The notes under the pieces are model-generated. The model saw only the letters and a list, made by a program, of their open reading frames with translations. It made no database searches and was not told where the DNA came from. The translations under genes were made by a program, and so were the position numbers. Shown one piece after another: positions 7,427 through 17,027 of a stretch of 37,910 nt of DNA. Source of the stretch: Modestobacter sp. (GTDB lineage: Bacteria; Actinomycetota; Actinomycetes; Mycobacteriales; Geodermatophilaceae); NCBI GenBank assembly GCA_025933855.1, contig JAICZD010000002.1, positions 1 to 37,910 of the forward strand. Direction: 5' to 3'. Each line of letters opens with the position of its first letter. Positions within the stretch are counted from its first letter, which is position 1.

Positions 7427-8899
7427 TCACTTCTCGTCGAGTGCCTCGACCAGCGTGCCGCCCTCCTCGCCCAGGATGGAGCCGACCCGCTCGATGGCAT
7501 CCGGTCGCCGCTTGCTCAGCCAGGTGACCGTGCCGATCCCGAGCACCAGCCAGAGCACGACGATGTAGGGCGCCGCCTTGATCGGCGCGATCGGCACCGG
7601 GTACACCGAGCCGTACCAGGCCGCGGCGAAGATGATCGCGCCCAGCAGCGGCACCACGCCGTGCAGCAGCGGGTTGAACCTCCGCGAGGTCTGCCGGAAG
7701 AAGGCGACGCCGCCGATGCACAGACCGATGTAGACCAGGATCACCGCCAGCGAACCGATGGTGGCCATCAGCGCGTAGACGGTCAGCGGTGCGCCGCCCA
7801 GGTCGTCGCTGGGGAAGCCGTACCCGACCAGAACGGCCACCACGGTCGCGGCCAGCACCACGCAGACGGTGGCGTTGACCGGGGTCTTGTACTTCGGGTG
7901 GGTCTGGGACAGCCAGACCGGCAGGACGCCCTCCCGGCCCATCGCGAACAGCGTCCGGGCGCTGGCGGTGGCGCAGGCGACGCAGACGATGAACGCGGAG
8001 AACATGGCGCCGATCTCGACGAGCTTGGCCATGAAGGTGCCGACGTACTGCTGGGCCACGCCGGCCACGCCGTTGCTGACCCAGGGGGAGGGGTCGTTCG
8101 CAAGCTCGTCCACGCCGTAGCCGATCGTCGTGGCGTACGTCGTCCAGACGTAGAAGATGATCGCGAAGGTGACCGCGGCCAGGATGGCGATCGGCACCGC
8201 CCGCCGGGGGTTCGCCGTCTCCTCGCCGAAGTCCGCGGCCGTCTCGAAGCCGATGTAGGACGTGATGCCCAGGATCAGGCCGTAGAAGACGCCGTTGAAC
8301 CCGCCGGAGGCGGTCTTGCCGAAGGTGAAGGGCTGGGCCGACTGCCCGTGCGCTCCGCCCTTGGCCGTCACGACCACGACGACGATCAGCAGGATCAGCA
8401 CGGTGAGCGCGCCGACCGCCAGCTGCACCCGGGTGGTGGTGTGCACCTTGATCACCGACAGCACCAGCAGCAGTGCCATGCCGAGGACGAAGAAGGCCAG
8501 CCACCAGCTGCCGGACAGGCCGAGCAGGTCAGAGAGCAGGAAGCCGACCCCGGCCATGGTCATCGGCACGAAACAGGCCATGCCGAACGCGTAGAGCCAG
8601 CCGGCCACGAAGCCCGGGCGCTTGCCGAGGCTGCGGCTGACGTAGGTGTAGGCGTAGCCGGCCGCCGCCATCCGCCGGGTGAAGCCGATGACGACGAAGG
8701 CCAGCGTCAGGCAGCCGATGCCGCCGATCAGCACCGCCAGCGGGGTGGAGCCGCCGGCCACCGCGGCGACGCCGCCGGTGTTGAGCTGCATCGCCATGCC
8801 CGGGGACAGCACGGAGATGCTGATCGCGATCGCGTCCCAGGTGCGCAACGACCCCTTGGCCAGGCCCTGGGTGCCGCCGGGAGCTGCCGTCTGGCTCAT
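7427..8899 (-). CDS. APC-superfamily amino acid permease
   Basis: 490-residue integral membrane protein with about twelve hydrophobic segments. The first (AIAISISVLSPGMAM, 23-37) is the unwound TM1 typical of the APC fold, and FETAADFGEETANPRRAVP carries the conserved EE-x-NP-R loop of amino acid permeases. It should import an amino acid or amine by proton or ion symport. The ATG at 8899 has GGAGGAGAG upstream inside a 14-residue bridging ORF. It is the second main gene of an aminotransferase-permease operon, ending at a strong convergent hairpin. The C-terminus (ERVGSILGEEGGTLVEALDEK) is hydrophilic and probably cytoplasmic. Confidence 0.92.
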   Translation of the reverse strand: MSQTAAPGGTQGLAKGSLRTWDAIAISISVLSPGMAMQLNTGGVAAVAGGSTPLAVLIGGIGCLTLAFVVIGFTRRMAAAGYAYTYVSRSLGKRPGFVAGWLYAFGMACFVPMTMAGVGFLLSDLLGLSGSWWLAFFVLGMALLLVLSVIKVHTTTRVQLAVGALTVLILLIVVVVVTAKGGAHGQSAQPFTFGKTASGGFNGVFYGLILGITSYIGFETAADFGEETANPRRAVPIAILAAVTFAIIFYVWTTYATTIGYGVDELANDPSPWVSNGVAGVAQQYVGTFMAKLVEIGAMFSAFIVCVACATASARTLFAMGREGVLPVWLSQTHPKYKTPVNATVCVVLAATVVAVLVGYGFPSDDLGGAPLTVYALMATIGSLAVILVYIGLCIGGVAFFRQTSRRFNPLLHGVVPLLGAIIFAAAWYGSVYPVPIAPIKAAPYIVVLWLVLGIGTVTWLSKRRPDAIERVGSILGEEGGTLVEALDEK

Positions 8900-8940
8900 C
8901 GGTGCTCTCCTCCGCTGGTCGGGTGGTGGGTGGTGGTCAT
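8896..8940 (-). CDS. Candidate 14-residue bridging ORF
   Basis: Reads MTTTHHPTSGGEHR. Its ATG (8940-8938) overlaps the aminotransferase stop in ATGA, and its own TGA (8898-8896) overlaps the permease ATG, again in ATGA. Upstream, GAGGGAG lies a few bases before its start; its own codons GGA-GGA-GAG form the ribosome-binding site of the permease. The double overlap makes it a plausible coupling minicistron, whether or not the peptide itself has a role. Confidence 0.45.
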   Translation of the reverse strand: MTTTHHPTSGGEHR

Positions 8941-10244
8941 GGCGCTCCCTCGCTCGGGGGTGGGTCGGGAATGGGTGCGGTGGTCCCGGCAGGCCGGGGG
9001 AGCGGGTCCCCGCCGGGGGTCTGGAGGAGGGTGGCCAGCCGCCGGATGCCCTCGTCGATGGCCGCCTCGTCGGCGCGGCTGTAGGCCAGCCGCAGCTCGT
9101 TGCTGCCCCGGCCGTCGGGGTAGAAGGGGGCGCCGGGCACGTAGGCCACGCCGAGCCGGGCCGCCGGGCCGGTCAGCGCCCGGGTGTCCACGCCCTCGGC
9201 CGCGGTCAGCCACAGGAAGAAGCCGCCGGTGGGGCTGGTCCAGCGGACCGTCGGCGGCATGTGCCGGGCCAGGGCCCCGACCATCGCCGTGGCCCGGCGC
9301 CGGTACAGCGCCCGCGCCCGGGTGAGCATGCCGGCCAGGTGACCGCCGGTGACGTACCGGGCCATCAGCAGCTGTCCGAGCGCTCCGGCGCACTGGTCGC
9401 TGTTCTGCTTGGCGGCGGTCATCGCCCGGACGACGGGCCCGGGGCCGACCGCCCAGCCCAGCCGCAACCCCGGGGTGAGGATCTTGCTGAAGGTGCCGAG
9501 CTGGACGACGACGTCCGGGCCGAGCGACCACAGGCTCGGCGCCGCCGTGCCGTCGAACGACAGCTCCCGGTAGGCAACGTCCTCGACCAGCAGCTCCGCG
9601 TGGCGCCGGCAGAGCTCGACGACCTCCTGCCGGCGCTGCGCGGACAGGCTCAGCCCGGTCGGGTTCTGGTGGTCGGGGATGAGGTAGACGAGCTTCGGCG
9701 GGTGCGGCCCGGCCAGCGCGGTCGCCAGGGCGTCGCCCCGGATCCCGTCGGCGTCCATCGGAACGCCCTGGACCTCGGCCTGCAGGCCGGCGAAGGCCAT
9801 GATCGCGCCCAGGTAGGTGGGTGCCTCCACGAGCACCCGGTCGCCGGGCTCCAGGAAGGTGCGGGCGAGCAGCTGGAGGCCCTCGATCCCGCCGCTGGTC
9901 ACCAGGACGTCGCCGGGGTCCACCACGCTGCCCTGGGTCTCCAGCAGCAGCTGGGACACCGCCGCCCGAGCCTGCGGCAGTCCCTCGGTCGGGGAGTACT
10001 GCAGCGCGGTGGCCGCATCGGCGGCGAGCAGCTCGCCGAGCAGGTCCTGCACCGCCTCGACCGGAAAGGTCTCCGGCGCCGGGAAACCGCCGGAGAAGGT
10101 GATGACGTCGCGCGCGGCGGCGAGGGACAGGATCGCGGTCAGCTCGTCCCCGGCACGCGACGCCCGGGCAGCGAACTGCGCCGGCCAGTCTCCGGCGGGC
10201 ACGGGGGTGCTGCCGCCTCGCCGGTCGAGCGGATCGCGGGCCAT
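8937..10244 (-). CDS. PLP-dependent aminotransferase, 2-aminoadipate/aromatic type (MocR-related, no HTH)
   Basis: 435-residue fold-type I aminotransferase. It shows TSGGIEGLQLLARTF (117-130), the PLP-binding DHQNPTG (191-197) and the internal-aldimine lysine in GTFSKILTPGLRLGW (about K254). It resembles LysN/2-aminoadipate aminotransferases, which accept a wide range of amino acids, and it has no N-terminal GntR domain. The last 25 residues are Pro-rich and look disordered. The ATG at 10244 follows AGGAAGG. It heads a leftward operon with the bridging ORF and permease, and is divergent from the Lrp/AsnC gene, the likely regulator. Confidence 0.92.
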   Translation of the reverse strand: MARDPLDRRGGSTPVPAGDWPAQFAARASRAGDELTAILSLAAARDVITFSGGFPAPETFPVEAVQDLLGELLAADAATALQYSPTEGLPQARAAVSQLLLETQGSVVDPGDVLVTSGGIEGLQLLARTFLEPGDRVLVEAPTYLGAIMAFAGLQAEVQGVPMDADGIRGDALATALAGPHPPKLVYLIPDHQNPTGLSLSAQRRQEVVELCRRHAELLVEDVAYRELSFDGTAAPSLWSLGPDVVVQLGTFSKILTPGLRLGWAVGPGPVVRAMTAAKQNSDQCAGALGQLLMARYVTGGHLAGMLTRARALYRRRATAMVGALARHMPPTVRWTSPTGGFFLWLTAAEGVDTRALTGPAARLGVAYVPGAPFYPDGRGSNELRLAYSRADEAAIDEGIRRLATLLQTPGGDPLPRPAGTTAPIPDPPPSEGAP

Positions 10245-10306
10245 CGAGTCCTTCCTGCGGTGCAGTTGGGGGACGCGGATGGGCGTGTCCCGGTCAAGTG
10301 CGAGGT

Positions 10307-10336
10307 AGAGTATGGACGCGAATTTCTGTCTGACAA
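10307..10336 (-). promoter_or_regulatory. Promoter of the aminotransferase-permease operon
   Basis: On the minus strand, TTGTCA (10336-10331) and TACTCT (10312-10307) are separated by 18 bases, a good sigma-70-type match. Transcription should start near 10300, giving a leader of about 55 bases before the ATG at 10244. A small dyad TGTC-T-GACA overlaps the -35 box and could be part of an Lrp site. Confidence 0.6.
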
Positions 10337-10360
10337 GCACAGGAAGGCCTGGCTTCTCTT

Positions 10361-10927
10361 TTGACCACGGAAGATGCACCGCTCGCCGGGTTGGCCAGCG
10401 TCGCCGGCCACCCGGCGGACCCGGTGCCGCTCGACGACCTGGACCGGCGGCTGCTGCGCCTGCTTGCCCAGGACGCCCGGGTCTCCCAGCGCAAGCTGGC
10501 GCGGGAGCTGCGGATGTCGCCACCGGCCATCGGTGAGCGCATCGCCCGGCTGGAGCGCGCCGGCGTGATCCGCGGCTACCGGGTCGACATCGACTGGTCG
10601 GCCCTCGGCTACGTCACCGTCTACCTGGCGGTCACCGCCATCCAGGGCGCGGACCAGAGCCGCATCATGACGGCGATGCACCGGCTGCCCGAGGTGCAGG
10701 ACGTCCTGGTGGTGACCGGGACGATGGACATGCTGGCCCGGCTCCGGCTGCGCGACCACACGCACCTGCGGCAGTTCCTGCTGGAGGGCGTCTGGCAGAT
10801 CCCCGGCATCCAGCGGACCGAGACGTTCCTGTCCGTGGCCGAGATGCCGTCCAAGGAATTCGGTGCCGATCTGCTCGGCGTCGACGAGCCCGATCGGGGG
10901 GCCGAGGAGGCTCCCGGCCCCGGCTGA
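10361..10927 (+). CDS. Lrp/AsnC-family transcriptional regulator
   Basis: Up to 188 residues. The N-terminal winged helix-turn-helix (LDDLDRRLLRLLAQDARVSQRKLARELRMSPPAIGERIARLERAGVIRGYRVDID) is followed by an RAM effector domain (about 85-160, with VLVVTGTMDMLARLRLRDHTHLRQFL). These proteins sense amino acids and control their transport and breakdown. The start is uncertain: TTG at 10361 gives the longest form, with AGGAAGG 13 bases upstream; GTG at 10424 gives a length closer to the family. It is divergent from the aminotransferase-permease operon, which it probably controls along with itself. Confidence 0.9.
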   Translation: MTTEDAPLAGLASVAGHPADPVPLDDLDRRLLRLLAQDARVSQRKLARELRMSPPAIGERIARLERAGVIRGYRVDIDWSALGYVTVYLAVTAIQGADQSRIMTAMHRLPEVQDVLVVTGTMDMLARLRLRDHTHLRQFLLEGVWQIPGIQRTETFLSVAEMPSKEFGADLLGVDEPDRGAEEAPGPG

Positions 10928-10979
10928 CCGCGCAGGCCGGCCCGCACACCCGTCCCGCCCCCAGCCCGAGGTGGTCCGC

Positions 10980-11297
10980 TTGACCCTGCAGCACATCGTC
11001 CTGTTCAGCTTTCCGCAGGACCTCGACGCCGCCGACCAGGCGGAGATGCGGCGCCTGGTCGAGGCGTGGCCGGCCGAGATCGGCGGGATGACCGCCGTGC
11101 GGCTGGGCCGCTCGATCAACGAGGAACGCACCCGCGGCTACCAGTTCCTGCTCTACACCGAGTTCCCGGACCTGCCGGCGCTGCAGACCTACCAGCAGCA
11201 CCCGGTGCACCAGGAGTTCCTCCGCTGGGTGCTGGACCGGCAGTGCACACCGCTGGCCTTCGACTACCCCCTGGACGAGACCACCGTCGTCCTCTAG
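10980..11297 (+). CDS. Dabb-domain (stress-responsive alpha/beta barrel) protein
   Basis: 105 residues starting MTLQHIVLFSF, typical of Dabb proteins, which form dimeric ferredoxin-like barrels. Further marks are the RSINEERTRGYQFLLYTEFPDLPALQTYQQHPVHQEF stretch (the family pattern of a Tyr/Phe-rich strand then a yxxHPxHxxf helix). Some members are cyclases or stress proteins; no activity can be assigned here. TTG at 10980 has GAGGTGG five bases upstream; GTG at 10971 is an alternative. It sits between the Lrp gene and an aminotransferase with short gaps, so the three are likely one transcript. Confidence 0.85.
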   Translation: MTLQHIVLFSFPQDLDAADQAEMRRLVEAWPAEIGGMTAVRLGRSINEERTRGYQFLLYTEFPDLPALQTYQQHPVHQEFLRWVLDRQCTPLAFDYPLDETTVVL

Positions 11298-11326
11298 CGG
11301 CCCGTACCCCCGTCCCAGGAGCTCCC

Positions 11327-12496
11327 GTGCAGGTGAACCCAGCAGCCGGCGCCATGCCCGCCTCCGGCATCCGCGAGATCATGAACGCCGCGTGGGGGCG
11401 CACCGACGTGCTGCACCTGGAGGTCGGGCAGCCGGACTTCCCGACCCCGCCGCACATCGTCGAGGCGGCGCACCGGGCCATGCTCGCCGGGCACACCGGA
11501 TACACCCCGACGGCCGGCATCCCGGAACTGCGGACGGCCCTGGCGGGCAAGATCGGCAACCGCAACGGGTTCACCGTCGCACCCGAGCAGGTGGTCCTCG
11601 GCAACGGCGGCGACCAGGCGCTGCACGCCACGCTGACGGCGATGACCCGGCCCGGCGACGGCGTCCTGCTGCCCGACCCCGCCTGGCCCAACTTCGACAT
11701 GATGGCCACGCTGCTGGGCCTGCCGGCCGCGCACTACTCGCTGACCGCCGCCGGCGGCTACGTGCCGGACGTCGCGGAGCTGGAGCGGCTGGTCACCCCG
11801 TCCACCCGGGTGCTGCTGCTCAACTCGCCGTCGAACCCGCTGGGTTCGGTGATCGGCCGGGAGCGGATGTCCGAGCTGCTGGCCTTCGCCGCGGCGCACG
11901 ACCTGTGGGTGCTGTCCGACGAGTGCTACGACGAGGTGACCTTCGACGGGACCATGGTGAGCCCGGCCGCGCTGGACCGGGACGGCCGGGTCGCCTCGGT
12001 CTACAGCTTCTCCAAGACCTACGCGATGACCGGCTGGCGGCTGGGGTACGTCGCGGCGCCGCCGGCGCTGGCGGAGGTGCTGACCAAGGTGCAGGAGCCG
12101 CTGGTCTCCTGCCTGAACACCCCCACCCAGTACGCGGCGCTGGCCGCGCTGGAGTCACCGCCGGAGGTGCTGCAGGGGATGGTCGGGGCCTACCGGCGCC
12201 GCCGCGATCTGGTGACCGACCGGCTGCAGGAGCTCGGCATGGCCGCCTTCCGCCCGGCCGGGGCGTTCTACACCTGGGTGGACGTCTCGGCCGGTGGGCT
12301 CGGCGCCCGGGAGTTCGCGCTCCGGCTGCTGGCCGAGGAGTCGGTGGCGCTGGCCCCCGGAACCGCCTTCGGGCCGGGCGGCGAGGGGTACGTGCGGCTG
12401 TCGCTGGCGGCGTCGGAGGCCGACCTGCTGGAGGGGGCCACCCGGCTCGCGCGGCTCTGGCACCGGCTGCGGGAGCAGGTGCCCGGCGGGCGCTGA
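11327..12496 (+). CDS. Class I/II PLP-dependent aminotransferase
   Basis: 389-residue fold-type I aminotransferase. It shows LEVGQPDFPTPPH (31-43), GYTPTAGIPELR (58-69), the PLP-site NSPSNPLG (166-173), LSDECYDEVTF (197-206) and the catalytic lysine in YSFSKTYAMTGWRLGY (about K230). It belongs to the aspartate aminotransferase Ib-like group, whose members act on aspartate, aromatic or other amino acids; the sequence does not fix the substrate. The GTG at 11327 follows AGGAG. It is the last gene of the Lrp-Dabb-aminotransferase run and ends at a convergent hairpin. Confidence 0.92.
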   Translation: MQVNPAAGAMPASGIREIMNAAWGRTDVLHLEVGQPDFPTPPHIVEAAHRAMLAGHTGYTPTAGIPELRTALAGKIGNRNGFTVAPEQVVLGNGGDQALHATLTAMTRPGDGVLLPDPAWPNFDMMATLLGLPAAHYSLTAAGGYVPDVAELERLVTPSTRVLLLNSPSNPLGSVIGRERMSELLAFAAAHDLWVLSDECYDEVTFDGTMVSPAALDRDGRVASVYSFSKTYAMTGWRLGYVAAPPALAEVLTKVQEPLVSCLNTPTQYAALAALESPPEVLQGMVGAYRRRRDLVTDRLQELGMAAFRPAGAFYTWVDVSAGGLGAREFALRLLAEESVALAPGTAFGPGGEGYVRLSLAASEADLLEGATRLARLWHRLREQVPGGR

Positions 12497-12499
12497 GCG

Positions 12500-12554
12500 G
12501 GCCCCCCTGCAGGGTCCCGCCCCGAGCGTGCGCGGGGTGGGGGGCAGGGGGGCC
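12500..12554. terminator. Convergent terminator hairpin; intergenic repeat copy B
   Basis: Perfect 11-base arms GGCCCCCCTGC (12500-12510) and GCAGGGGGGCC (12544-12554), with a further CCCGCCCC/GGGGTGGG stem allowing G-U pairing and a loop around CGAGCGTGCG. It lies between convergent genes ending at 12496 and 12560. Its core matches copies A and C. Confidence 0.8.
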
Positions 12555-12559
12555 ATTCC

Positions 12560-13693
12560 TCAGGACAGCGGGTCGACCGTCGGGTGGTCGGCGACGCCGG
12601 CCGCCAGGCGGGAGAGCGCCCAGTCACCGTCGCCGAGCTGGTGGTCGATCGCGGTCAGCCGGCTGGTGTAGTGACCGATCTTGTACTCGGCGGTCATCCC
12701 GATGCCCCCGTGCAGCTGGATGGCCTCCTTGCCGATGTGCCGGCCGGCGCGGCTGGACTGCAGCCGGGCCCGGTCGGCGGCGGTGACCACGTCGTCGCCG
12801 GCGTCGGCGACCAGGGTCGCCCACAGCACGGTGCTCCGCGCGAGCTCCAGCGAGACGTACATGTCGGCGGCGCGGAAGGTGAGCGCCTGGAACTTGTTCA
12901 GCGTCACCCCGAACTGCTTGCGCGTCTTCAGGTACTCCGCGGTCATGGCCAGCGCCGCCTCCATCGCCCCGATCGCCTCGTGGCTGTAGGCGATGCGGGC
13001 CCGGGCGAGGGCCAGCTCGATCTCCCCGCTCCGGTCGGCGTCCCCCTCGCCGAGCAGCTCGGCGGGCGTGCCGTCGAAGGCCACCTTCGCCGCCCGGCCG
13101 CCGTCGTGGGTGCGGTAGCCGGTGCGCTCCAGGCCGGTGGCGTCGCCGCGGACCAGGAACAGCCGGGTGGCGCCGCCCGCGACGGCGCTGACCACCAGCA
13201 GGTCGGCGCGGGCGCCGTGCGGCACCGGCTCCTTGACCCCGGTCAGCGTCCAGCTGTTGCCGTCGGCGGTGGCCCGGACCGCACCGGCCGCGGCGCTCCA
13301 CCGGCTGCCCGGCTCGGCGTGCGCGAAGGCCAGCACGCTGGTGCCCTCGGTCAGCGGGCCGAGCACCTCACCGCGCTGGGCGGCCGTGCCCACCGCGGCC
13401 ACCAGGCCGCCGGCCAGCACGACGGACTCGACGAACGGCTCGGGCGCGAGCACCCGGCCGAGCTCCTCGGCGACGATCGACACCTCGATCGGGCCGGCGC
13501 CCATGCCGCCGTCGGACTCGGCGAAGGGCAGCCCGAGGACGCCCATCTCGGCCAGCCGCGCCCAGGTCTTCTCGTCGAAGCCCGGGTCGGCGGCCACCAC
13601 AGCGCGTCGCTGGTCCCCGCCGTAGGCGCGGGTCAGCAGGCCGCCCACGGCCTCGCGGAGGGCGATCTGCTCGTTGTCGTAGCTGAACTCCAT
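12560..13693 (-). CDS. Acyl-CoA dehydrogenase, small-subunit type (PimD-like)
   Basis: 377 residues with the three-part acyl-CoA dehydrogenase fold. The N-terminal helical domain starts MEFSYDNEQIALREAVGGLLTR; GLPFAESDGGMGAGPIEVSIVAEELGRVLAPEPF and the RKQFGVTLNKFQALTFRAADM segment are clear. The C-terminus has QLHGGIGMTAEYKIGHY but not the YEG-type catalytic motif of medium-chain enzymes. FAD-binding parts are weak, which fits the partner subunit of a heteromeric dehydrogenase such as PimC/PimD or the steroid FadE pairs. It starts seven bases after the large-type gene's stop and is probably co-translated. The CoA substrate is unknown. Confidence 0.9.
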   Translation of the reverse strand: MEFSYDNEQIALREAVGGLLTRAYGGDQRRAVVAADPGFDEKTWARLAEMGVLGLPFAESDGGMGAGPIEVSIVAEELGRVLAPEPFVESVVLAGGLVAAVGTAAQRGEVLGPLTEGTSVLAFAHAEPGSRWSAAAGAVRATADGNSWTLTGVKEPVPHGARADLLVVSAVAGGATRLFLVRGDATGLERTGYRTHDGGRAAKVAFDGTPAELLGEGDADRSGEIELALARARIAYSHEAIGAMEAALAMTAEYLKTRKQFGVTLNKFQALTFRAADMYVSLELARSTVLWATLVADAGDDVVTAADRARLQSSRAGRHIGKEAIQLHGGIGMTAEYKIGHYTSRLTAIDHQLGDGDWALSRLAAGVADHPTVDPLS

Positions 13694-13700
13694 GGCTGCC

Positions 13701-14876
<1,176 letters not shown>

Positions 14877-15075
14877 GAAACCCCCTACTCCCGACGGCTG
14901 CTCTGCCGTCACGACGTCGGCCACGGGACGATCCCACATGTGCTACGCGCCAGTAACTCCAGGGGCGGCGCGCCGCTGCGGGGGCCTCTGGAGCCCGGGC
15001 ACCGCGCCCGGATGCGCAGGATCCGGCCCCGGCCCGACGCGGCGGTGGACGACGTGCGCGCCACGCGGAGGCGGT

Positions 15076-15121
15076 GACCGCCGGCCGGGTGCTCGGCCGG
15101 TGAGCCGGCCGGGGGCGGGTC
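15076..15121. terminator. Possible terminator downstream of the amidase
   Basis: An imperfect extended dyad: GACCGCCGGCCGG at the left pairs, with bulges, with CCGGCCGGGGGCGGGTC at the right, with CTC/GAG closing an inner loop. It lies about 45 bases past the amidase stop (15166) in a 289-base region (14877-15165) that otherwise shows no gene and should also contain the acyl-CoA dehydrogenase promoter. Confidence 0.4.
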
Positions 15122-15165
15122 GCTGAAATGCGGACCGCCCCCCGGTCGATCAGCTGCCTCTGCGG

Positions 15166-16887
15166 TCAGCCCGCCGGCGCGGGCGCCGCGGAGTCGCCCA
15201 CCGTCGGCAGGTAGCCCGGCGCCCGGCGGGCGTGGGTGGCCGACTCGAACGCCGCCGCCAGGTCCAGCACGCCGGCGTCGTCCCAGCGGGTGCCGAAGAA
15301 GGAGATGCCGATGGGCAGCGTCTCCTGCGGCCCGGCGAAGCCGGCCGGCACGGTGATGTCGGGATAGCCGGCCACCGCGGCCGGACCGGAGGTGCTGTAG
15401 GTGAACTCGTCGCCCACGCCGTCGAGGTTCTTGTACCTGGTCACCCAGGCGGGGGTGTTGGTGAGCCCCACGATGGCGTCCAGGTCGTCCTCGGTGCCGG
15501 GCCCCTGCGCCAGTGCCTCGTCGATCGAGGCCCGCGCGAGCCGGCGGATCTCGTCGCGGGTGGCCTGCACGGTCGGGTCGTCGGCCGGCAGCGGCGCCGC
15601 CTGGGCCTGCTCGAACAGCTCCTGCCCGAAGTAGGCCAGCTCGACCGGGTCCTGCTCGTTGAAGGCGATCAGACCGGCCAGGTCGGCCGGGTGGTCACCG
15701 GGGGTGGCCGCCAGGTAGGCGTTGACGTCGCGGTGGAACTCCGCCAGCAGGGCGGGCGTCTCACCGGCGCCGATCTGGTCCTGGTAGGCCAGCGACACCG
15801 GGACGACGGTGGCACCGGCGGCCTCGATCTCCTTCTGGGCGTTGGCGAAGACGCCCTCGGTGACGTCGTCGACGGCCGCGGACTCCTCCGGGCTCAACGT
15901 CCAGACGCCGATCCGGGCGCCCTGCAGCGCGGCCGCATCCAGGGCGGAGAAGTCGGTGGCCAGGTCACCGGGGATCTCCTGGGTGGCCGCGTCCGCCTCG
16001 TCCTGCCCGGCGACGACCTCCAGCAGCAGCGCGGCGTCGATCGCGTGCCGGCCCATCGGCCCGGCGGTGTCCTGCTCGGCGGAGATGGGGACGATGCCCT
16101 CCCGGCTGACCAGGCCCAGCGTCGGCTTGATGCCGACGACACCGGTGGAGCCGGCCGGGCAGACGATCGACCCGTCGGTCTCGGTGCCGATCGACACCTG
16201 CGCCAGCGAGGCGGCCACCCCGGCCGCCGAGCCGCTGGAGGAGCCGCACGGGTTGCGGTCGAGCACGTAGGGGTTGGCGGTCTGGCCGCCCACCCCGCTC
16301 CAGCCGCTGGTGGAGTCGTTGCCGCGGAAGTTGGCCCACTCGGACAGGTTCGCCTTGCCGATCACGATGCCGCCGGCGTCGGTGATCTTCCGGGTGATGG
16401 TGGCGTCGTCCGGCTGGCTGTGCAGCAGGGCTCGGGAGCCGGCCGTGGTCGGCATCCCCGCGGTGTCCACGTTGTCCTTCAGCAGCACCGGGATGCCCTC
16501 CAGCGCGCTGCGGGCGCCGTGCTGCTTGCGCTCCCGGTCGCTGGCCGCGGCCTCGTCGAGGGCGTGCGGGTTGAGGCTGAGCACTGCGCCGAGCTCGTCG
16601 TCGACCGCGGCGATCCGCGCCAGGTAGGCGTTCATCAGGTCGACCGCCGACAGCGTCCCGGCGTCCATCCGCTGCTGCAGCTCCGGAATGGTCAGCGCGT
16701 CCAGGTCGAGGTCGCGCAGCGGCAGGGTGCCCGACCCCGCGGCCGCCGCGGCCGGGTCCGGCGCTCCCGAGCCCTCGGAACCGGCCGCGAGCGCACTGGC
16801 GGGGAACAGCAGTGCGCAGGCCGTTGCGGCGGCGAGCGGCACCGTCCGCCGCGCACGGCGGCGGGCGGGAGGCGGCGATGTCGGCAT
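15166..16887 (-). CDS. Exported amidase (amidase-signature family)
   Basis: 573 residues. The N-terminus has an Arg-rich n-region and a hydrophobic stretch (TVPLAAATACALLFPASALAA, about 15-35), consistent with a Sec signal peptide cut near ALAA-GS. The catalytic Ser-cisSer-Lys triad is present: Lys in PVLLKDNVDTAGMPTT, cis-Ser in CGSSSGSAAGVAA and the nucleophile in IGTETDGSIVCPA. Enzymes of this family hydrolyse C-terminal or side-chain amides, or aryl and alkyl amides. The substrate is unknown; export suggests an extracellular amide or peptide amide. ATG at 16887 has GAGGAG upstream. It is divergent from the unknown gene at 17028. Confidence 0.93.
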   Translation of the reverse strand: MPTSPPPARRRARRTVPLAAATACALLFPASALAAGSEGSGAPDPAAAAAGSGTLPLRDLDLDALTIPELQQRMDAGTLSAVDLMNAYLARIAAVDDELGAVLSLNPHALDEAAASDRERKQHGARSALEGIPVLLKDNVDTAGMPTTAGSRALLHSQPDDATITRKITDAGGIVIGKANLSEWANFRGNDSTSGWSGVGGQTANPYVLDRNPCGSSSGSAAGVAASLAQVSIGTETDGSIVCPAGSTGVVGIKPTLGLVSREGIVPISAEQDTAGPMGRHAIDAALLLEVVAGQDEADAATQEIPGDLATDFSALDAAALQGARIGVWTLSPEESAAVDDVTEGVFANAQKEIEAAGATVVPVSLAYQDQIGAGETPALLAEFHRDVNAYLAATPGDHPADLAGLIAFNEQDPVELAYFGQELFEQAQAAPLPADDPTVQATRDEIRRLARASIDEALAQGPGTEDDLDAIVGLTNTPAWVTRYKNLDGVGDEFTYSTSGPAAVAGYPDITVPAGFAGPQETLPIGISFFGTRWDDAGVLDLAAAFESATHARRAPGYLPTVGDSAAPAPAG

Positions 16888-17027
16888 GGCTGCTCCTCGG
16901 GACGGCGGTCGCGGCTGAGCGATGCGGCGACGCTACGTCTCCGGGTGCTGGGGTGCAGCTGGGCCGGTGCTGTGCGACCGCGCGGCGGACACGTGCGGTC
17001 ACCGCCGCCGCGGAGGAGGGTGGAGGG

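Noticed and set aside
7661-9325. Plus-strand frame of over 500 codons
   Set aside because: It is antisense to the APC permease and aminotransferase, rich in His, Arg and Gly without any domain, as expected of a GC-rich shadow.
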